DNA of 59,625 bases. Origin: Spirochaeta sp. (GTDB lineage Bacteria > Spirochaetota > Spirochaetia > DSM-27196 > Alkalispirochaetaceae). Within the stretch, counting starts at the first letter, position 1, and every line of letters begins with the position of its first letter. The stretch lies in NCBI GenBank assembly GCA_007130865.1, contig SLRR01000266.1:1-59625 (forward strand), given 5' to 3'. Both the position numbers and the translations under genes were made by a program. The notes beneath the pieces are model-generated. The model was given only the letters and a program-made list of their open reading frames with translations, ran no database searches and was not told the origin of the DNA. Below, piece by piece: positions 25,388 to 33,382 of the stretch.

Positions 25388-26179
25388 ATGGCAGGTACGA
25401 TTTATTACTTTTCGGGCTCAGGCAACTCCCTAATGTTCGCGCGAAAGCCGGCCGCGAGGCTCGGCTCGATGAAGCTCCTGTCGATTCCTGAAGCGATGAA
25501 GCGGAACGTATCTGTTCAGGATACGGTAATCGGCTTCGTGGTTCCCGTGTATATGTGGGGGATACCAAGAATCGCACAAGAGTTTCTGGAACAGTTTCCG
25601 ACGTGTCCCGACACCTATTTCTTCGGCGTGGCGAATTGCGCGAACTCCGTGGGCAGCGCTTTCACCCAGATGCGCTCTCTTCTCAAGATACAGAACAATT
25701 CTCTTCACGCGGAGTTCAAGATCGTCCTCCCCGGTAACTATACGCCTCTGTACGGTCCACCCGGGGAAGCACGACAAATGACGATGATCGACCAGGCGGA
25801 AGAATCCGCCGCCGAAGCCGCGGACGTAATCAGGAGGCGTGACCGGAAACTCACGAGAAGGAATCCCTTAACATGCTTTCTCAGCCTGCTGATTTACGGC
25901 CCTGCTATGAAGCGAATCCAGCGCGTGGACGAGCGGTTTCTTCTGGAAGATACCTGCACCGGTTGCGGTATCTGCGAATCCGTATGCTCTGTGGGCAATG
26001 TCATGCTGGTTCAAAACAAACCCGAATGGCTGCATCGTTGCGAACACTGCCTGGCCTGCCTCCACTGGTGTCCGGAAGAGGCGATCCAGTTTGGTAATCT
26101 CACCAGAGGTCGCAAACGCTATCGGAATCCCCAGGTCAGCCTGCAGGACATGCAGAGAAGAGAATGGTCTGAAGGCTAA
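25388..26179 (+). CDS. EFR1-type flavodoxin-ferredoxin fusion
   Basis: A 263-aa cytosolic redox protein. Residues 1-150 are a flavodoxin-like domain (IYYFSGSGNSLMFAR for FMN phosphate binding, VPVYMWGIPRI). After a basic helix the C terminus has two [4Fe-4S] motifs, CTGCGICESVCSVGN and CEHCLACLHWCP. This matches the EFR1 family of anaerobes, which should pass single electrons to an unknown acceptor. The second cysteine set departs from the usual spacing only slightly. Codon use is somewhat more AT-rich than its neighbours (TTA and CTA leucine codons appear), so acquisition by transfer is possible. It is monocistronic and lacks a ribosome site. Confidence 0.85.
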   Translation: MAGTIYYFSGSGNSLMFARKPAARLGSMKLLSIPEAMKRNVSVQDTVIGFVVPVYMWGIPRIAQEFLEQFPTCPDTYFFGVANCANSVGSAFTQMRSLLKIQNNSLHAEFKIVLPGNYTPLYGPPGEARQMTMIDQAEESAAEAADVIRRRDRKLTRRNPLTCFLSLLIYGPAMKRIQRVDERFLLEDTCTGCGICESVCSVGNVMLVQNKPEWLHRCEHCLACLHWCPEEAIQFGNLTRGRKRYRNPQVSLQDMQRREWSEG

Positions 26180-26220
26180 GGCTGGACCGATACCCCTGTG
26201 TTACCGCCGTACCGTCGTGG

Positions 26221-26226
26221 TATAAA
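26221..26226 (+). promoter_or_regulatory. -10 element of the SNF2 gene, leaderless type
   Basis: TATAAA only five bases before the ATG at 26232, with no ribosome site and no clear -35. Confidence 0.35.
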
Positions 26227-26231
26227 CCCCA

Positions 26232-29054
26232 ATGGACCAACTCTCTATCGGATATATTCGGAACAAACTGGCAAAAACGCCGGCGATTTTCTCCCGGGGA
26301 GAAAATATTTTCCTCCTCGGAAACTACTCGCTGGTCGACGCCGATTCGGACGAACTCACGTACCGGTACGCGTTCGACGGGAACTACGGCGAATACGATG
26401 TAACGATCGCGCGTGATAAGAGGGGAAACCTGACCGCGACGTGTACGTGTCCGTATCCGCACGCGGGATGCAAGCACACAGTGGCGGCGTTCCTGGATAT
26501 CGCGCAGCGGACTAAACGGAGGGGATCGCCCGCCGGTCCCGCGTCCGCTCCCTCCGAGACCGCCCCCCGTGCGGACAACCCGGATGATCGCACGCGCGCC
26601 GGCGAGTTGCTCCAGGACCACCTCACCCCCGAAGAGATCCGGGAGATGGCGCTTGAATCCAGAAAGGAGCGGGCAAGAAAGGAAAACCTCGCCCTGGTGC
26701 CGGGGGAAATGTTCAATGGTGAACACGGTGTGCGCAACGAACGGGGGAGGGAGTATACCGTCACGGTCTACGACGCTTCCAAGGAGAAGGGTCACTGTTC
26801 GTGTCCCGATTTCGCGGTGAACCACCTGGATACGTGCAAGCACCTGATCTTCACGCTGCGCGAACTCGCCAGAGATCCCGTGCTCGCGGAACAGGCCGCG
26901 AACGAAGTGTTTCCTTTCGTGCATATAACCTGGAGCTCCCGTCTTCAGAAGCCGGTCTGTTACTACGAACAGATTGACGACCCGGAACTCCGGACGCGGA
27001 TCGACGCTCTATTCAGCGATAACGGTGTGTATACCCGGGAAAGCCTGAATCAACTGTTCGCGCTCTTCAACGATTACTCCGACGCAACGGATCAGATTCG
27101 TTTCGACGACCGACTCCTGCACCGGATCGATAAGGCGTTTTTCGAGAAAGAAGCGGCTGCGGAAGCTCGTAAATTCCAGCCTCATTTCCCCTTTCTTAAA
27201 ACTACGCTCTATCCGTACCAGGAGGAGGGGGTCAGGTTTGCGGCGTTTCGCAAAGCTGCGATTATCGCGGACGAGATGGGACTGGGAAAGACGCTCCAGG
27301 CGATCACTACGGCGATCCTGAAGCGGATAGTTTTCGGCGTCGAGAAAACGCTCATCGTCTGCCCGTCCTCCTTGAAGAACCAGTGGAAACTGGAGATCGA
27401 GAAGTTCACCGACGAGCGAGCGGTGGTTATCTCCGGCTCCCGTAAAAAGAGGAAAGCTGTTTACCTCCAGGACGATACGTTTTTCAAGATCACCAACTAC
27501 GAAGCGCTCATGCGCGACATCGGAACGGTGATTCAGTGGGAACCGGATTTTGTGATCCTCGACGAGGCGCAGCGGATCAAGAACTTCGAGACGAAGACGC
27601 ACCGGGCGATAAGCCGCATACCGCGCACGCACTCCCTGGTGATGACCGGCACCCCTCTGGAAAACCGCCTGGAAGACCTCTACGCTATCGTACAGTTCTC
27701 CGATCCGGAGTTGTTGACGCCCCTCTGGGCGTTCGCCGCAAATCACTACGAACTGAGCAGGACCCGAAAGAACATGATTCTGGGATACCACAACCTGGAT
27801 ATCGTGCACGAGAAGTTGAAGTCGCTGCTGATACGCCGCACGAAGAAGGACGTCTTTGACAGCCTGCCCGAGATCACGGAAAACACGTACTATCTCGATC
27901 TGTCCGACGAACAAGCCGAGATCCACCAGGGATACACGTCCAGCCTGCTTCGCTACATCACCAAGAAGCATCTCACACCGATGGACGTCAAGATGATCCA
28001 ACGGATTCTGCTCTGCATGCGGATGGTCTGCAACTCAACGTACCTCATCGACAAGAGGAGCAACGTATCGCCCAAGCTCGTGGAACTGGTATCGATCCTG
28101 AAGGAGATCGTTCTGGAGGACCGGCGAAAGGTGATCATCTTTACCGAGTGGACCACGATGACGTTCCTGATAGGTAAAGTGTTGTCCGAGCTCGGGATCG
28201 ATTTTGTCGAGTTCAGCGGGAAGGTCCCGACGGAAAAACGGCAGGCGCTGATCGACGAGTTCCGGAACAACCCGGACTGCATGGTATTTCTCTCTACCGA
28301 CGCGGGTGGCGTCGGACTGAACCTGCAGAATACCGACTGTCTTATCAACGTCGAGCTTCCGTGGAACCCGGCCAGACTGAACCAGCGGATAGGCAGGATT
28401 CACCGGATCGGACAGATGAGCAGCAAGGTCAACGTAATAAACATGATCACGCGCGGCTCGATCGAAGAACGCGTGTACGCAGGAATCGGGCTGAAGCAAG
28501 AACTCTTCGACGCGGTTATCGACGGAACGGGAGACACCGTCGACTTCAGCCGGGAGAAGAAGAACAAGTTCGTGGAGGAGCTGCGCCGGATCTTCGGCGA
28601 CGAGCTCGGCGCCGCAGAGATCGCCGCGGACGTTCGTCCTGAAAAGATCGAGGCACAGGAGCTGGACGAGAAAACACCTCACTTTCTCAACCCGGAAATA
28701 TTCAGAGCATCGGAACACGTGGTGGACGTTACCGAGGAAGAACCTGGCGACGACGTACCGGTCGCACCGGCGGAGCCGTCCACGCCGTCTGAACAGACCG
28801 CGCCGTCCCCACAGACCGCGCCGTCCCCACAGATCACGCCGGCGACATCGACCGGACCGGCCGATACGGGAAGCGACGGTAAACCGGCGATTCCCCCGGA
28901 ACAGCTCGAGGACGTGCTGAACCAGGGTATGGCGTTTCTCAACACGTTGACCCAGGCAGCGACGGGGAAACCGCTCTTCGACGGTTCCGGTGATAAAAAA
29001 ACGGTGGAATTCGACAAGGAAACGGGCGAGGTGGTGCTTCGCTTCAGGCTTTGA
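26232..29054 (+). CDS. SNF2-family ATPase with two SWIM zinc motifs
   Basis: A 940-aa nucleic-acid-dependent ATPase of the RapA/SNF2 group. Two SWIM-type zinc motifs come first: CTCPYPHAGCKH near residue 71 and CSCPDF-CKH near residue 188. The helicase core has motif I DEMGLGKTLQA at about 347, DEAQRIKN at about 444, LVMTGTPLENRLEDLY, STDAGGVGLNLQ and RIGRIHRIGQ. A Pro/Thr/Gln-rich linker with an 18-bp coding repeat leads to a 50-residue C-terminal tail. It probably remodels protein-DNA complexes or RNA polymerase; the target is unknown. It lacks strand-separation domains. It is transcribed alone. Confidence 0.9.
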   Translation: MDQLSIGYIRNKLAKTPAIFSRGENIFLLGNYSLVDADSDELTYRYAFDGNYGEYDVTIARDKRGNLTATCTCPYPHAGCKHTVAAFLDIAQRTKRRGSPAGPASAPSETAPRADNPDDRTRAGELLQDHLTPEEIREMALESRKERARKENLALVPGEMFNGEHGVRNERGREYTVTVYDASKEKGHCSCPDFAVNHLDTCKHLIFTLRELARDPVLAEQAANEVFPFVHITWSSRLQKPVCYYEQIDDPELRTRIDALFSDNGVYTRESLNQLFALFNDYSDATDQIRFDDRLLHRIDKAFFEKEAAAEARKFQPHFPFLKTTLYPYQEEGVRFAAFRKAAIIADEMGLGKTLQAITTAILKRIVFGVEKTLIVCPSSLKNQWKLEIEKFTDERAVVISGSRKKRKAVYLQDDTFFKITNYEALMRDIGTVIQWEPDFVILDEAQRIKNFETKTHRAISRIPRTHSLVMTGTPLENRLEDLYAIVQFSDPELLTPLWAFAANHYELSRTRKNMILGYHNLDIVHEKLKSLLIRRTKKDVFDSLPEITENTYYLDLSDEQAEIHQGYTSSLLRYITKKHLTPMDVKMIQRILLCMRMVCNSTYLIDKRSNVSPKLVELVSILKEIVLEDRRKVIIFTEWTTMTFLIGKVLSELGIDFVEFSGKVPTEKRQALIDEFRNNPDCMVFLSTDAGGVGLNLQNTDCLINVELPWNPARLNQRIGRIHRIGQMSSKVNVINMITRGSIEERVYAGIGLKQELFDAVIDGTGDTVDFSREKKNKFVEELRRIFGDELGAAEIAADVRPEKIEAQELDEKTPHFLNPEIFRASEHVVDVTEEEPGDDVPVAPAEPSTPSEQTAPSPQTAPSPQITPATSTGPADTGSDGKPAIPPEQLEDVLNQGMAFLNTLTQAATGKPLFDGSGDKKTVEFDKETGEVVLRFRL
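28797..28832 (+). repeat. 18-bp direct repeat inside the SNF2 gene
   Basis: Two identical 18-bp units encode TAPSPQ twice, followed by a diverged third (ITPATS). It lies in the disordered linker, where copy number could change without harming the frame. Confidence 0.7.
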
Positions 29055-29068
29055 TCTCCCGGGGAACC

Positions 29069-29090
29069 GCAATCGCCAGGTCGCGATTGC
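29069..29090. terminator. Hairpin between convergent SNF2 and fabF genes
   Basis: GCAATCGC and GCGATTGC form a perfect 8-bp stem with a six-base loop, 15 bases after the SNF2 stop. There is no T-run on either strand, so it may be an mRNA 3'-end stabiliser rather than a true terminator. Nothing else is seen in 29055-29178. Confidence 0.35.
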
Positions 29091-29178
29091 ACCGCCACCG
29101 TGGATCGCCGGTGTGCGTACGCCTCGGGGCTACGTCGCCGATCGCCGCGACCAGCCCCCCTGAGAAAGCGTCTCGCCG

Positions 29179-30465
29179 CTATCCCTCGTACTTTCGGAAC
29201 ACCGCCACGCCGTTGTGACCGCCGAATCCCAGGGAGTTGCTCATGACCGCCCGGACTTCCTGCTCCCGACCTTTGTTCGGGACGTAGTCCAGGTCGCACC
29301 CTTCTCCGGGTTCCTCCAGGTTGATCGTGGGGGGTATAAAACTGTCGTGGATCGCCATCACCGAGGCGATTCCCTCCACGGCCCCCGCGGCGCCGACGCA
29401 GTGACCGGTCATCGACTTGGTGGAAGAGATCGCCACCTTGTGCGCATGATCACCAAAGGCTCGCTTTATCGCGATCGTCTCGGTGGGATCGTTTATCGGC
29501 GTTGACGTCCCGTGGGCGTTGATGTAGTCGATCTCCTCCGGCTTGAGGCCGGCGTCCTTCAGGGCCAGCGTCATCGCCCGGGCGGCGCCGACCCCTTCCG
29601 GATGAGGTGCGGTGAGATGGTTGGCGTCGTCGGTCATCGCGTTCCCGACGACTTCCGCGTAAATCCGGGCACCCCGGGCGAGCGCGTGGTCGAGGCTCTC
29701 CAGGACAAGGATACCCGCGCCCTCGCCCATGAGAAAACCGTCCCGGTCCTTGTCAAAGGGGCGGCTCGCGCGCTTCGGGTCGTGTTCCCACTTCGTGCTC
29801 AACGCCTGGATCACATTGAACCCGGCTATTCCCAGACGCGTAATCGGTGCCTCGGCGCCGCCGGCGATCGCCACGTCCACCATACCCTCCCGGATATGCC
29901 GCATCGCGTTGCCGATCGCGTCGGTCGCGCTGGCACAGGCGGTCGCCATGGAGTAGACCGGTCCGAGCGCACCGATCGCGATAGCCACCTGGGCAGGACC
30001 GATGTTGGCGATCATCTTGGGGATCGTCATGGGAGGAACCCGGGACGGTCCTTTCTCGAAGAGCGTGCGCGTAGAGTCCTCGATCGTCTCAAATCCGCCG
30101 ATCCCGACGCCCAGGATAACGCCCAGCCGCTCCGGGTCAAACCCGACCGGTGCCGCGTCGGCGGAACCGTCACCGCCGCCGACTCCGGGGGCGGGCGTGA
30201 GTCCCGCGTCCTCCCACGCTTCCAGTGCCGCGTAAACGCTGTACTGCGCAAAACGGTCCATCTTGCGCGCTTCCCGGCGATCGATCCGTACCTTCGGATC
30301 AAAATCTTTCACCTCCGCGGCGTACCGCGTGGTAAAATCCGTCGTATCAAATCGGGTTATCGGGCCGGCTCCGCTCTCGCCGTTCCGCACGGCGCGCCAG
30401 AAATCCGGAACCGAGTTGCCCAGGGGACTCACGGTCCCCATACCCGTAATAACTACACGTTTCAT
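29179..30465 (-). CDS. fabF: Beta-ketoacyl-ACP synthase II
   Basis: A 428-aa condensing enzyme that extends acyl chains with malonyl-ACP. The active-site Cys is in ATACASATDAIG, and the two His are in NAHGTSTPINDPTE and MTGHCVGAAG. Residues near 75-95 carry a Gly/Ala-rich insertion (GVGGGDGSADAAPVG) that is not usual in the family. The start at 30465 has GGAGGA five bases upstream; the open frame to 30498 adds no sensible sequence. It follows fabG in the same direction, with a hairpin plus T-run in between and no acpP gene. Confidence 0.95.
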   Translation of the reverse strand: MKRVVITGMGTVSPLGNSVPDFWRAVRNGESGAGPITRFDTTDFTTRYAAEVKDFDPKVRIDRREARKMDRFAQYSVYAALEAWEDAGLTPAPGVGGGDGSADAAPVGFDPERLGVILGVGIGGFETIEDSTRTLFEKGPSRVPPMTIPKMIANIGPAQVAIAIGALGPVYSMATACASATDAIGNAMRHIREGMVDVAIAGGAEAPITRLGIAGFNVIQALSTKWEHDPKRASRPFDKDRDGFLMGEGAGILVLESLDHALARGARIYAEVVGNAMTDDANHLTAPHPEGVGAARAMTLALKDAGLKPEEIDYINAHGTSTPINDPTETIAIKRAFGDHAHKVAISSTKSMTGHCVGAAGAVEGIASVMAIHDSFIPPTINLEEPGEGCDLDYVPNKGREQEVRAVMSNSLGFGGHNGVAVFRKYEG

Positions 30466-30498
30466 GAAAATCCTCCGCGAGGTATCGTACCAGAACAA

Positions 30499-30542
30499 GA
30501 AAACGGCCGGAGCCGTCGTTGGATCATCGGCTCGTCGCCGGC
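30499..30542 (-). terminator. Terminator or attenuator between fabG and fabF
   Basis: On the minus strand GAGCCG pairs with CGGCTC across a 12-base loop, flanked by further GC pairing (GCCGG with CGGCC), and then TTTTCTTG follows. It begins at the fabG stop and ends before the fabF ribosome site. It could lower fabF expression relative to fabD-fabG or separate the units. Confidence 0.5.
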
Positions 30543-30543
30543 T

Positions 30544-31281
30544 TTACATCGCCAGCCCACCACCTACGGTGAGTACTTCACCGGTGATATACGACGAAGC
30601 ATCCGATGCCAGAAAGAGGCAGACCGAAGCAACTTCGTCGGCAGCACCGATCCTGCCCATCGGTATCTGGCCGACAAGCTGCTCGCGCTGCTGATCGTTC
30701 AGCTTATCAGTCATCTCCGTTTCAATGAAGCCCGGTGCGATCGCGTTGACCCGGACGTTGCGGCTTGCCGTCTCCCGGGCAAGACTCTTGGTGAACCCGA
30801 TCAATCCCGCTTTGCTGGCGGCGTAGTTCGCCTGCCCGGCGTTGCCGATCTTCCCCACGACGGAGGTGATATTCACGATCGATCCCGAGCGCCGCTTGAT
30901 CATATGTCGTGCAACGGCGCGACTGCATAAAAACGCGCTGGTGAGGTTTATTTCCATGACGGAACGCCAATCCTCGCTGGACATGCGCATGATCAACCCG
31001 TCCCGGGTAATGCCGGCGTTGTTCACCAGGATATCAATTCCCGGTCGCGCCGTGAGAATCTCCTCAAACGCTCCTTTTATCGCGTCTTCGTCGCTCACAT
31101 CCACCGCGTGGTGCGTCACATCGGCACCGTCCACCTCGGAACGGAAAAATTCCAGGGAATCCCCGGCGCTCCGGGAGAAATAGTGCACGGCCGCTCCGTC
31201 GCGAAGCAGCGAAAGTACAATCGAACGGCCGATACCGCGGGATCCGCCCGTAACAACTGCGACCCGTCCATCAACTTGCAT
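30544..31281 (-). CDS. fabG: 3-oxoacyl-ACP reductase
   Basis: A 245-aa short-chain dehydrogenase that reduces 3-oxoacyl-ACP with NADPH. It has the cofactor motif VTGGSRGIGRSI, LVNNAGITRD, catalytic Ser in NITSVVGKIG and the YAASK pair, plus the FabG-type ending ITGEVLTVGGGLAM. The ATG at 31281 overlaps the end of fabD by 11 bases, and GAGGAG lies seven bases before it within fabD. Both suggest tight coupling of the two genes. Confidence 0.95.
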   Translation of the reverse strand: MQVDGRVAVVTGGSRGIGRSIVLSLLRDGAAVHYFSRSAGDSLEFFRSEVDGADVTHHAVDVSDEDAIKGAFEEILTARPGIDILVNNAGITRDGLIMRMSSEDWRSVMEINLTSAFLCSRAVARHMIKRRSGSIVNITSVVGKIGNAGQANYAASKAGLIGFTKSLARETASRNVRVNAIAPGFIETEMTDKLNDQQREQLVGQIPMGRIGAADEVASVCLFLASDASSYITGEVLTVGGGLAM

Positions 31282-32248
31282 GACTCTGCTCCTCAAGTAC
31301 TCGGGCGATCGTTTCTATCTCCTCGAGAGTTCCCGCGGTGTGGCACCGATCGGCGGGCCACTCCGGGTCCTTCCTGGCCACGGCGCCCCACAGCCCCTGC
31401 AGTACCTTACCCGGACCGACCTCAATTACCAGGTCCGCTCCGTCCTCGAGGATACGACGTTCTTCCTTCACCCAGACTACCGTGTTTACGATCTGCTCGA
31501 GGCAACGCGTCCGCGCTTCATCTCCGGACATGATTCGTTCTCCGGTAACGTTGGAGTACACCGGTTTCTCCGGGTCACGGAAATCCACCCACTGCACGAT
31601 TCGCTCCAGGTCTTCCCGCGCTTCCTCCATGAGCGGTGTGTGAAACGGTCCCGAGACTTTCAGGGGGATCGTTTTTCTCGCGCCCGCCGCTTTCAACGCT
31701 TCCGCCGCCGCAGTGAGTCCCGACGCGGTTCCACCCACCACGGTCTGGATCGGGCTGTTGTAAAGGGATGGATATACATCGCCGATGCCGGAGTCTTTCA
31801 ACGCCTGCACAACTTCCGGCAGATCCATACCCATTACCGCCATCATCCCGGCTGAACCGCCGTCACGGTCCAAGTGCCGGCTGGCCCGCTCCATGATCTG
31901 CCCCCGCTGGAGCACCAGGGTAAGAACGTCCTCCCGGGAAAGCACGCCGGCGTCGACCAGGGCGGTATACTCTCCGAGGCTGAACCCCGCCGAGGCGTTA
32001 CTGGTGATTCCAAAATCCGCGAGAACCTGGCGCGCCGCCAGGTTGACCAGTGTTACCGCGATCTGGGTATTGTCGGTCTGCCGCAGATGCTCCTCGGTTC
32101 CGCTGAACAGAAGAGCCGCCAGATCCAGCTTACCCGCGTCGGACCCCATCTCGAACAGCTCCCGTACCGCGGGGCTGTAGTCATAGAAATCTCGGCCCAT
32201 CCCAACGTACTGGGCTCCCTGTCCGGGATACAGAAATACCGTGTTCAT
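31271..32248 (-). CDS. fabD: Malonyl-CoA:ACP transacylase
   Basis: A 325-aa enzyme that loads malonate onto acyl carrier protein. The nucleophile elbow is GFSLGEYTALV and the catalytic His is in SGPFHTPLM. The N-terminal FLYPGQGAQYVGMG is typical. It heads the fabD-fabG(-fabF) unit. There is no ribosome site; a promoter with TTGAAC and TAGACT puts the transcription start at or next to the ATG. It is divergent from fabH. Confidence 0.94.
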   Translation of the reverse strand: MNTVFLYPGQGAQYVGMGRDFYDYSPAVRELFEMGSDAGKLDLAALLFSGTEEHLRQTDNTQIAVTLVNLAARQVLADFGITSNASAGFSLGEYTALVDAGVLSREDVLTLVLQRGQIMERASRHLDRDGGSAGMMAVMGMDLPEVVQALKDSGIGDVYPSLYNSPIQTVVGGTASGLTAAAEALKAAGARKTIPLKVSGPFHTPLMEEAREDLERIVQWVDFRDPEKPVYSNVTGERIMSGDEARTRCLEQIVNTVVWVKEERRILEDGADLVIEVGPGKVLQGLWGAVARKDPEWPADRCHTAGTLEEIETIARVLEEQSHAS

Positions 32249-32254
32249 TCTGCA

Positions 32255-32284
32255 AGTCTAACACTTAATGCCGGTCGCGTTCAA
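32255..32284 (-). promoter_or_regulatory. Promoter of fabD, leaderless type
   Basis: Minus strand: TTGAAC (32279-32284), 18-base spacer, TAGACT (32255-32260), then six bases to the ATG at 32248. Both hexamers match four of six consensus bases. The fabH promoter must lie in the same 120-bp gap. Confidence 0.45.
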
Positions 32285-32368
32285 GTTTATCGGTCGAGGA
32301 CCGACAAATTTCCCGCGAAGGGGCGGTATTTTATGGCTTTTTCGTGGTCGTTCTGGTAGGTTTACCCT

Positions 32369-33382
32369 GTGGAACGCATACAATCGTCAGTCGGCATCAG
32401 TGGAGTAGGCGCGCACGTCCCGGAACGCCGGGTACATAACGATGAACTCGCCGGCATAATGGACACCACCGACGAGTGGATTTACACGCACACGGGAATC
32501 CGGTACCGGCACATCGCCGCCGATAACGAAGCCGCCAGCGATCTCGCGGCACGAGCGGGCCGCCACGCGCTGGAACAGGCGGGGCTTGAGCCGGACGATA
32601 TCGATCTCGTTCTCGTAGCTACCAGCACACCGGATTATCCCGGTCTGCCCTCGACGGCGTGCGTGGTTCAGGACAAACTCGGGATCTCCCGCGCCGGTGC
32701 GATGGACCTGGTGGCGGCGTGTACCGGGTTTATATACGGCATTGAGACGGCCCGCACCTTTGTCGCCGCCGGAGCGGCTCGACACGTTCTGGTGATCGGT
32801 TCGGAAGTGTACAGTCGGATCCTCAACTGGGAGGACCGGCGTACGGCGGTACTCTTCGGAGATGGTGCCGGTGCGGCGGTGGTGAGCACCCTCGAGAATT
32901 CTCCCGACGAGCGGGGACGATCGCGAATACTTCCGGCGGTTCTCGGCAGCCGCGGCAGCGGCGCGGAGTCTCTGTGCCGGTTGCACGGCGGGACGCGTCA
33001 CCAGTACGTACCCGGCGTGACCCCGGAAGCGGCGACGCTGCTGCAGATGGAAGGACGTAAGGTATACAACTTCGCCGTTTCCGTGATCGTTGAGGTGATC
33101 CAGGATCTTCTCAATCAGAACGATCTCACGTTCGACGATATAACGTACGTGATCCCCCACCAGGCGAACACCCGGATCGTCACCGCCGCGGCACGACGCG
33201 GTGATTGGGACGAGAGCAGGTTCTTTATGAATATCGAGGAATACGGCAACACCTCCGCCGCGTCGATACCGATCGCACTGAACGAACTGAACGAGAAAGG
33301 GCTCCTCTCCCGGGGAGACCTGCTGCTCTTTGTCGGATTCGGCTCGGGCCTCACCTACGGGGGAAACCTGGTCTACTGGTAG
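32369..33382 (+). CDS. fabH: Beta-ketoacyl-ACP synthase III
   Basis: A 337-aa initiating condensing enzyme joining acetyl-CoA and malonyl-ACP. The triad is present: Cys in VAACTGFIYGIE, His in VIPHQANTRI and Asn in EYGNTSAAS. The start is a GTG with no ribosome site; TAGGTT lies six bases before it. The gene stands alone, divergent from fabD. Its last ten bases overlap the end of the convergent transglutaminase gene. Confidence 0.95.
   Translation: MERIQSSVGISGVGAHVPERRVHNDELAGIMDTTDEWIYTHTGIRYRHIAADNEAASDLAARAGRHALEQAGLEPDDIDLVLVATSTPDYPGLPSTACVVQDKLGISRAGAMDLVAACTGFIYGIETARTFVAAGAARHVLVIGSEVYSRILNWEDRRTAVLFGDGAGAAVVSTLENSPDERGRSRILPAVLGSRGSGAESLCRLHGGTRHQYVPGVTPEAATLLQMEGRKVYNFAVSVIVEVIQDLLNQNDLTFDDITYVIPHQANTRIVTAAARRGDWDESRFFMNIEEYGNTSAASIPIALNELNEKGLLSRGDLLLFVGFGSGLTYGGNLVYW

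Noticed and set aside
25388-26179. EFR1-type gene as part of a genomic island
   Set aside because: Its slightly lower GC is the only sign. No integrase, repeat or tRNA boundary is near.
28035-29072. A 345-codon open frame opposite the SNF2 gene
   Set aside because: Antisense to the helicase C-terminal half; rich in Arg and Leu and without domain features.
30466-30543. A short acpP gene between fabG and fabF
   Set aside because: The gap is 78 bases, and no frame carries the acyl-carrier DSL motif.
29512-30930. A 472-codon open frame opposite fabF and fabG
   Set aside because: It crosses a hairpin and two certain genes on the other strand. No motif is present.
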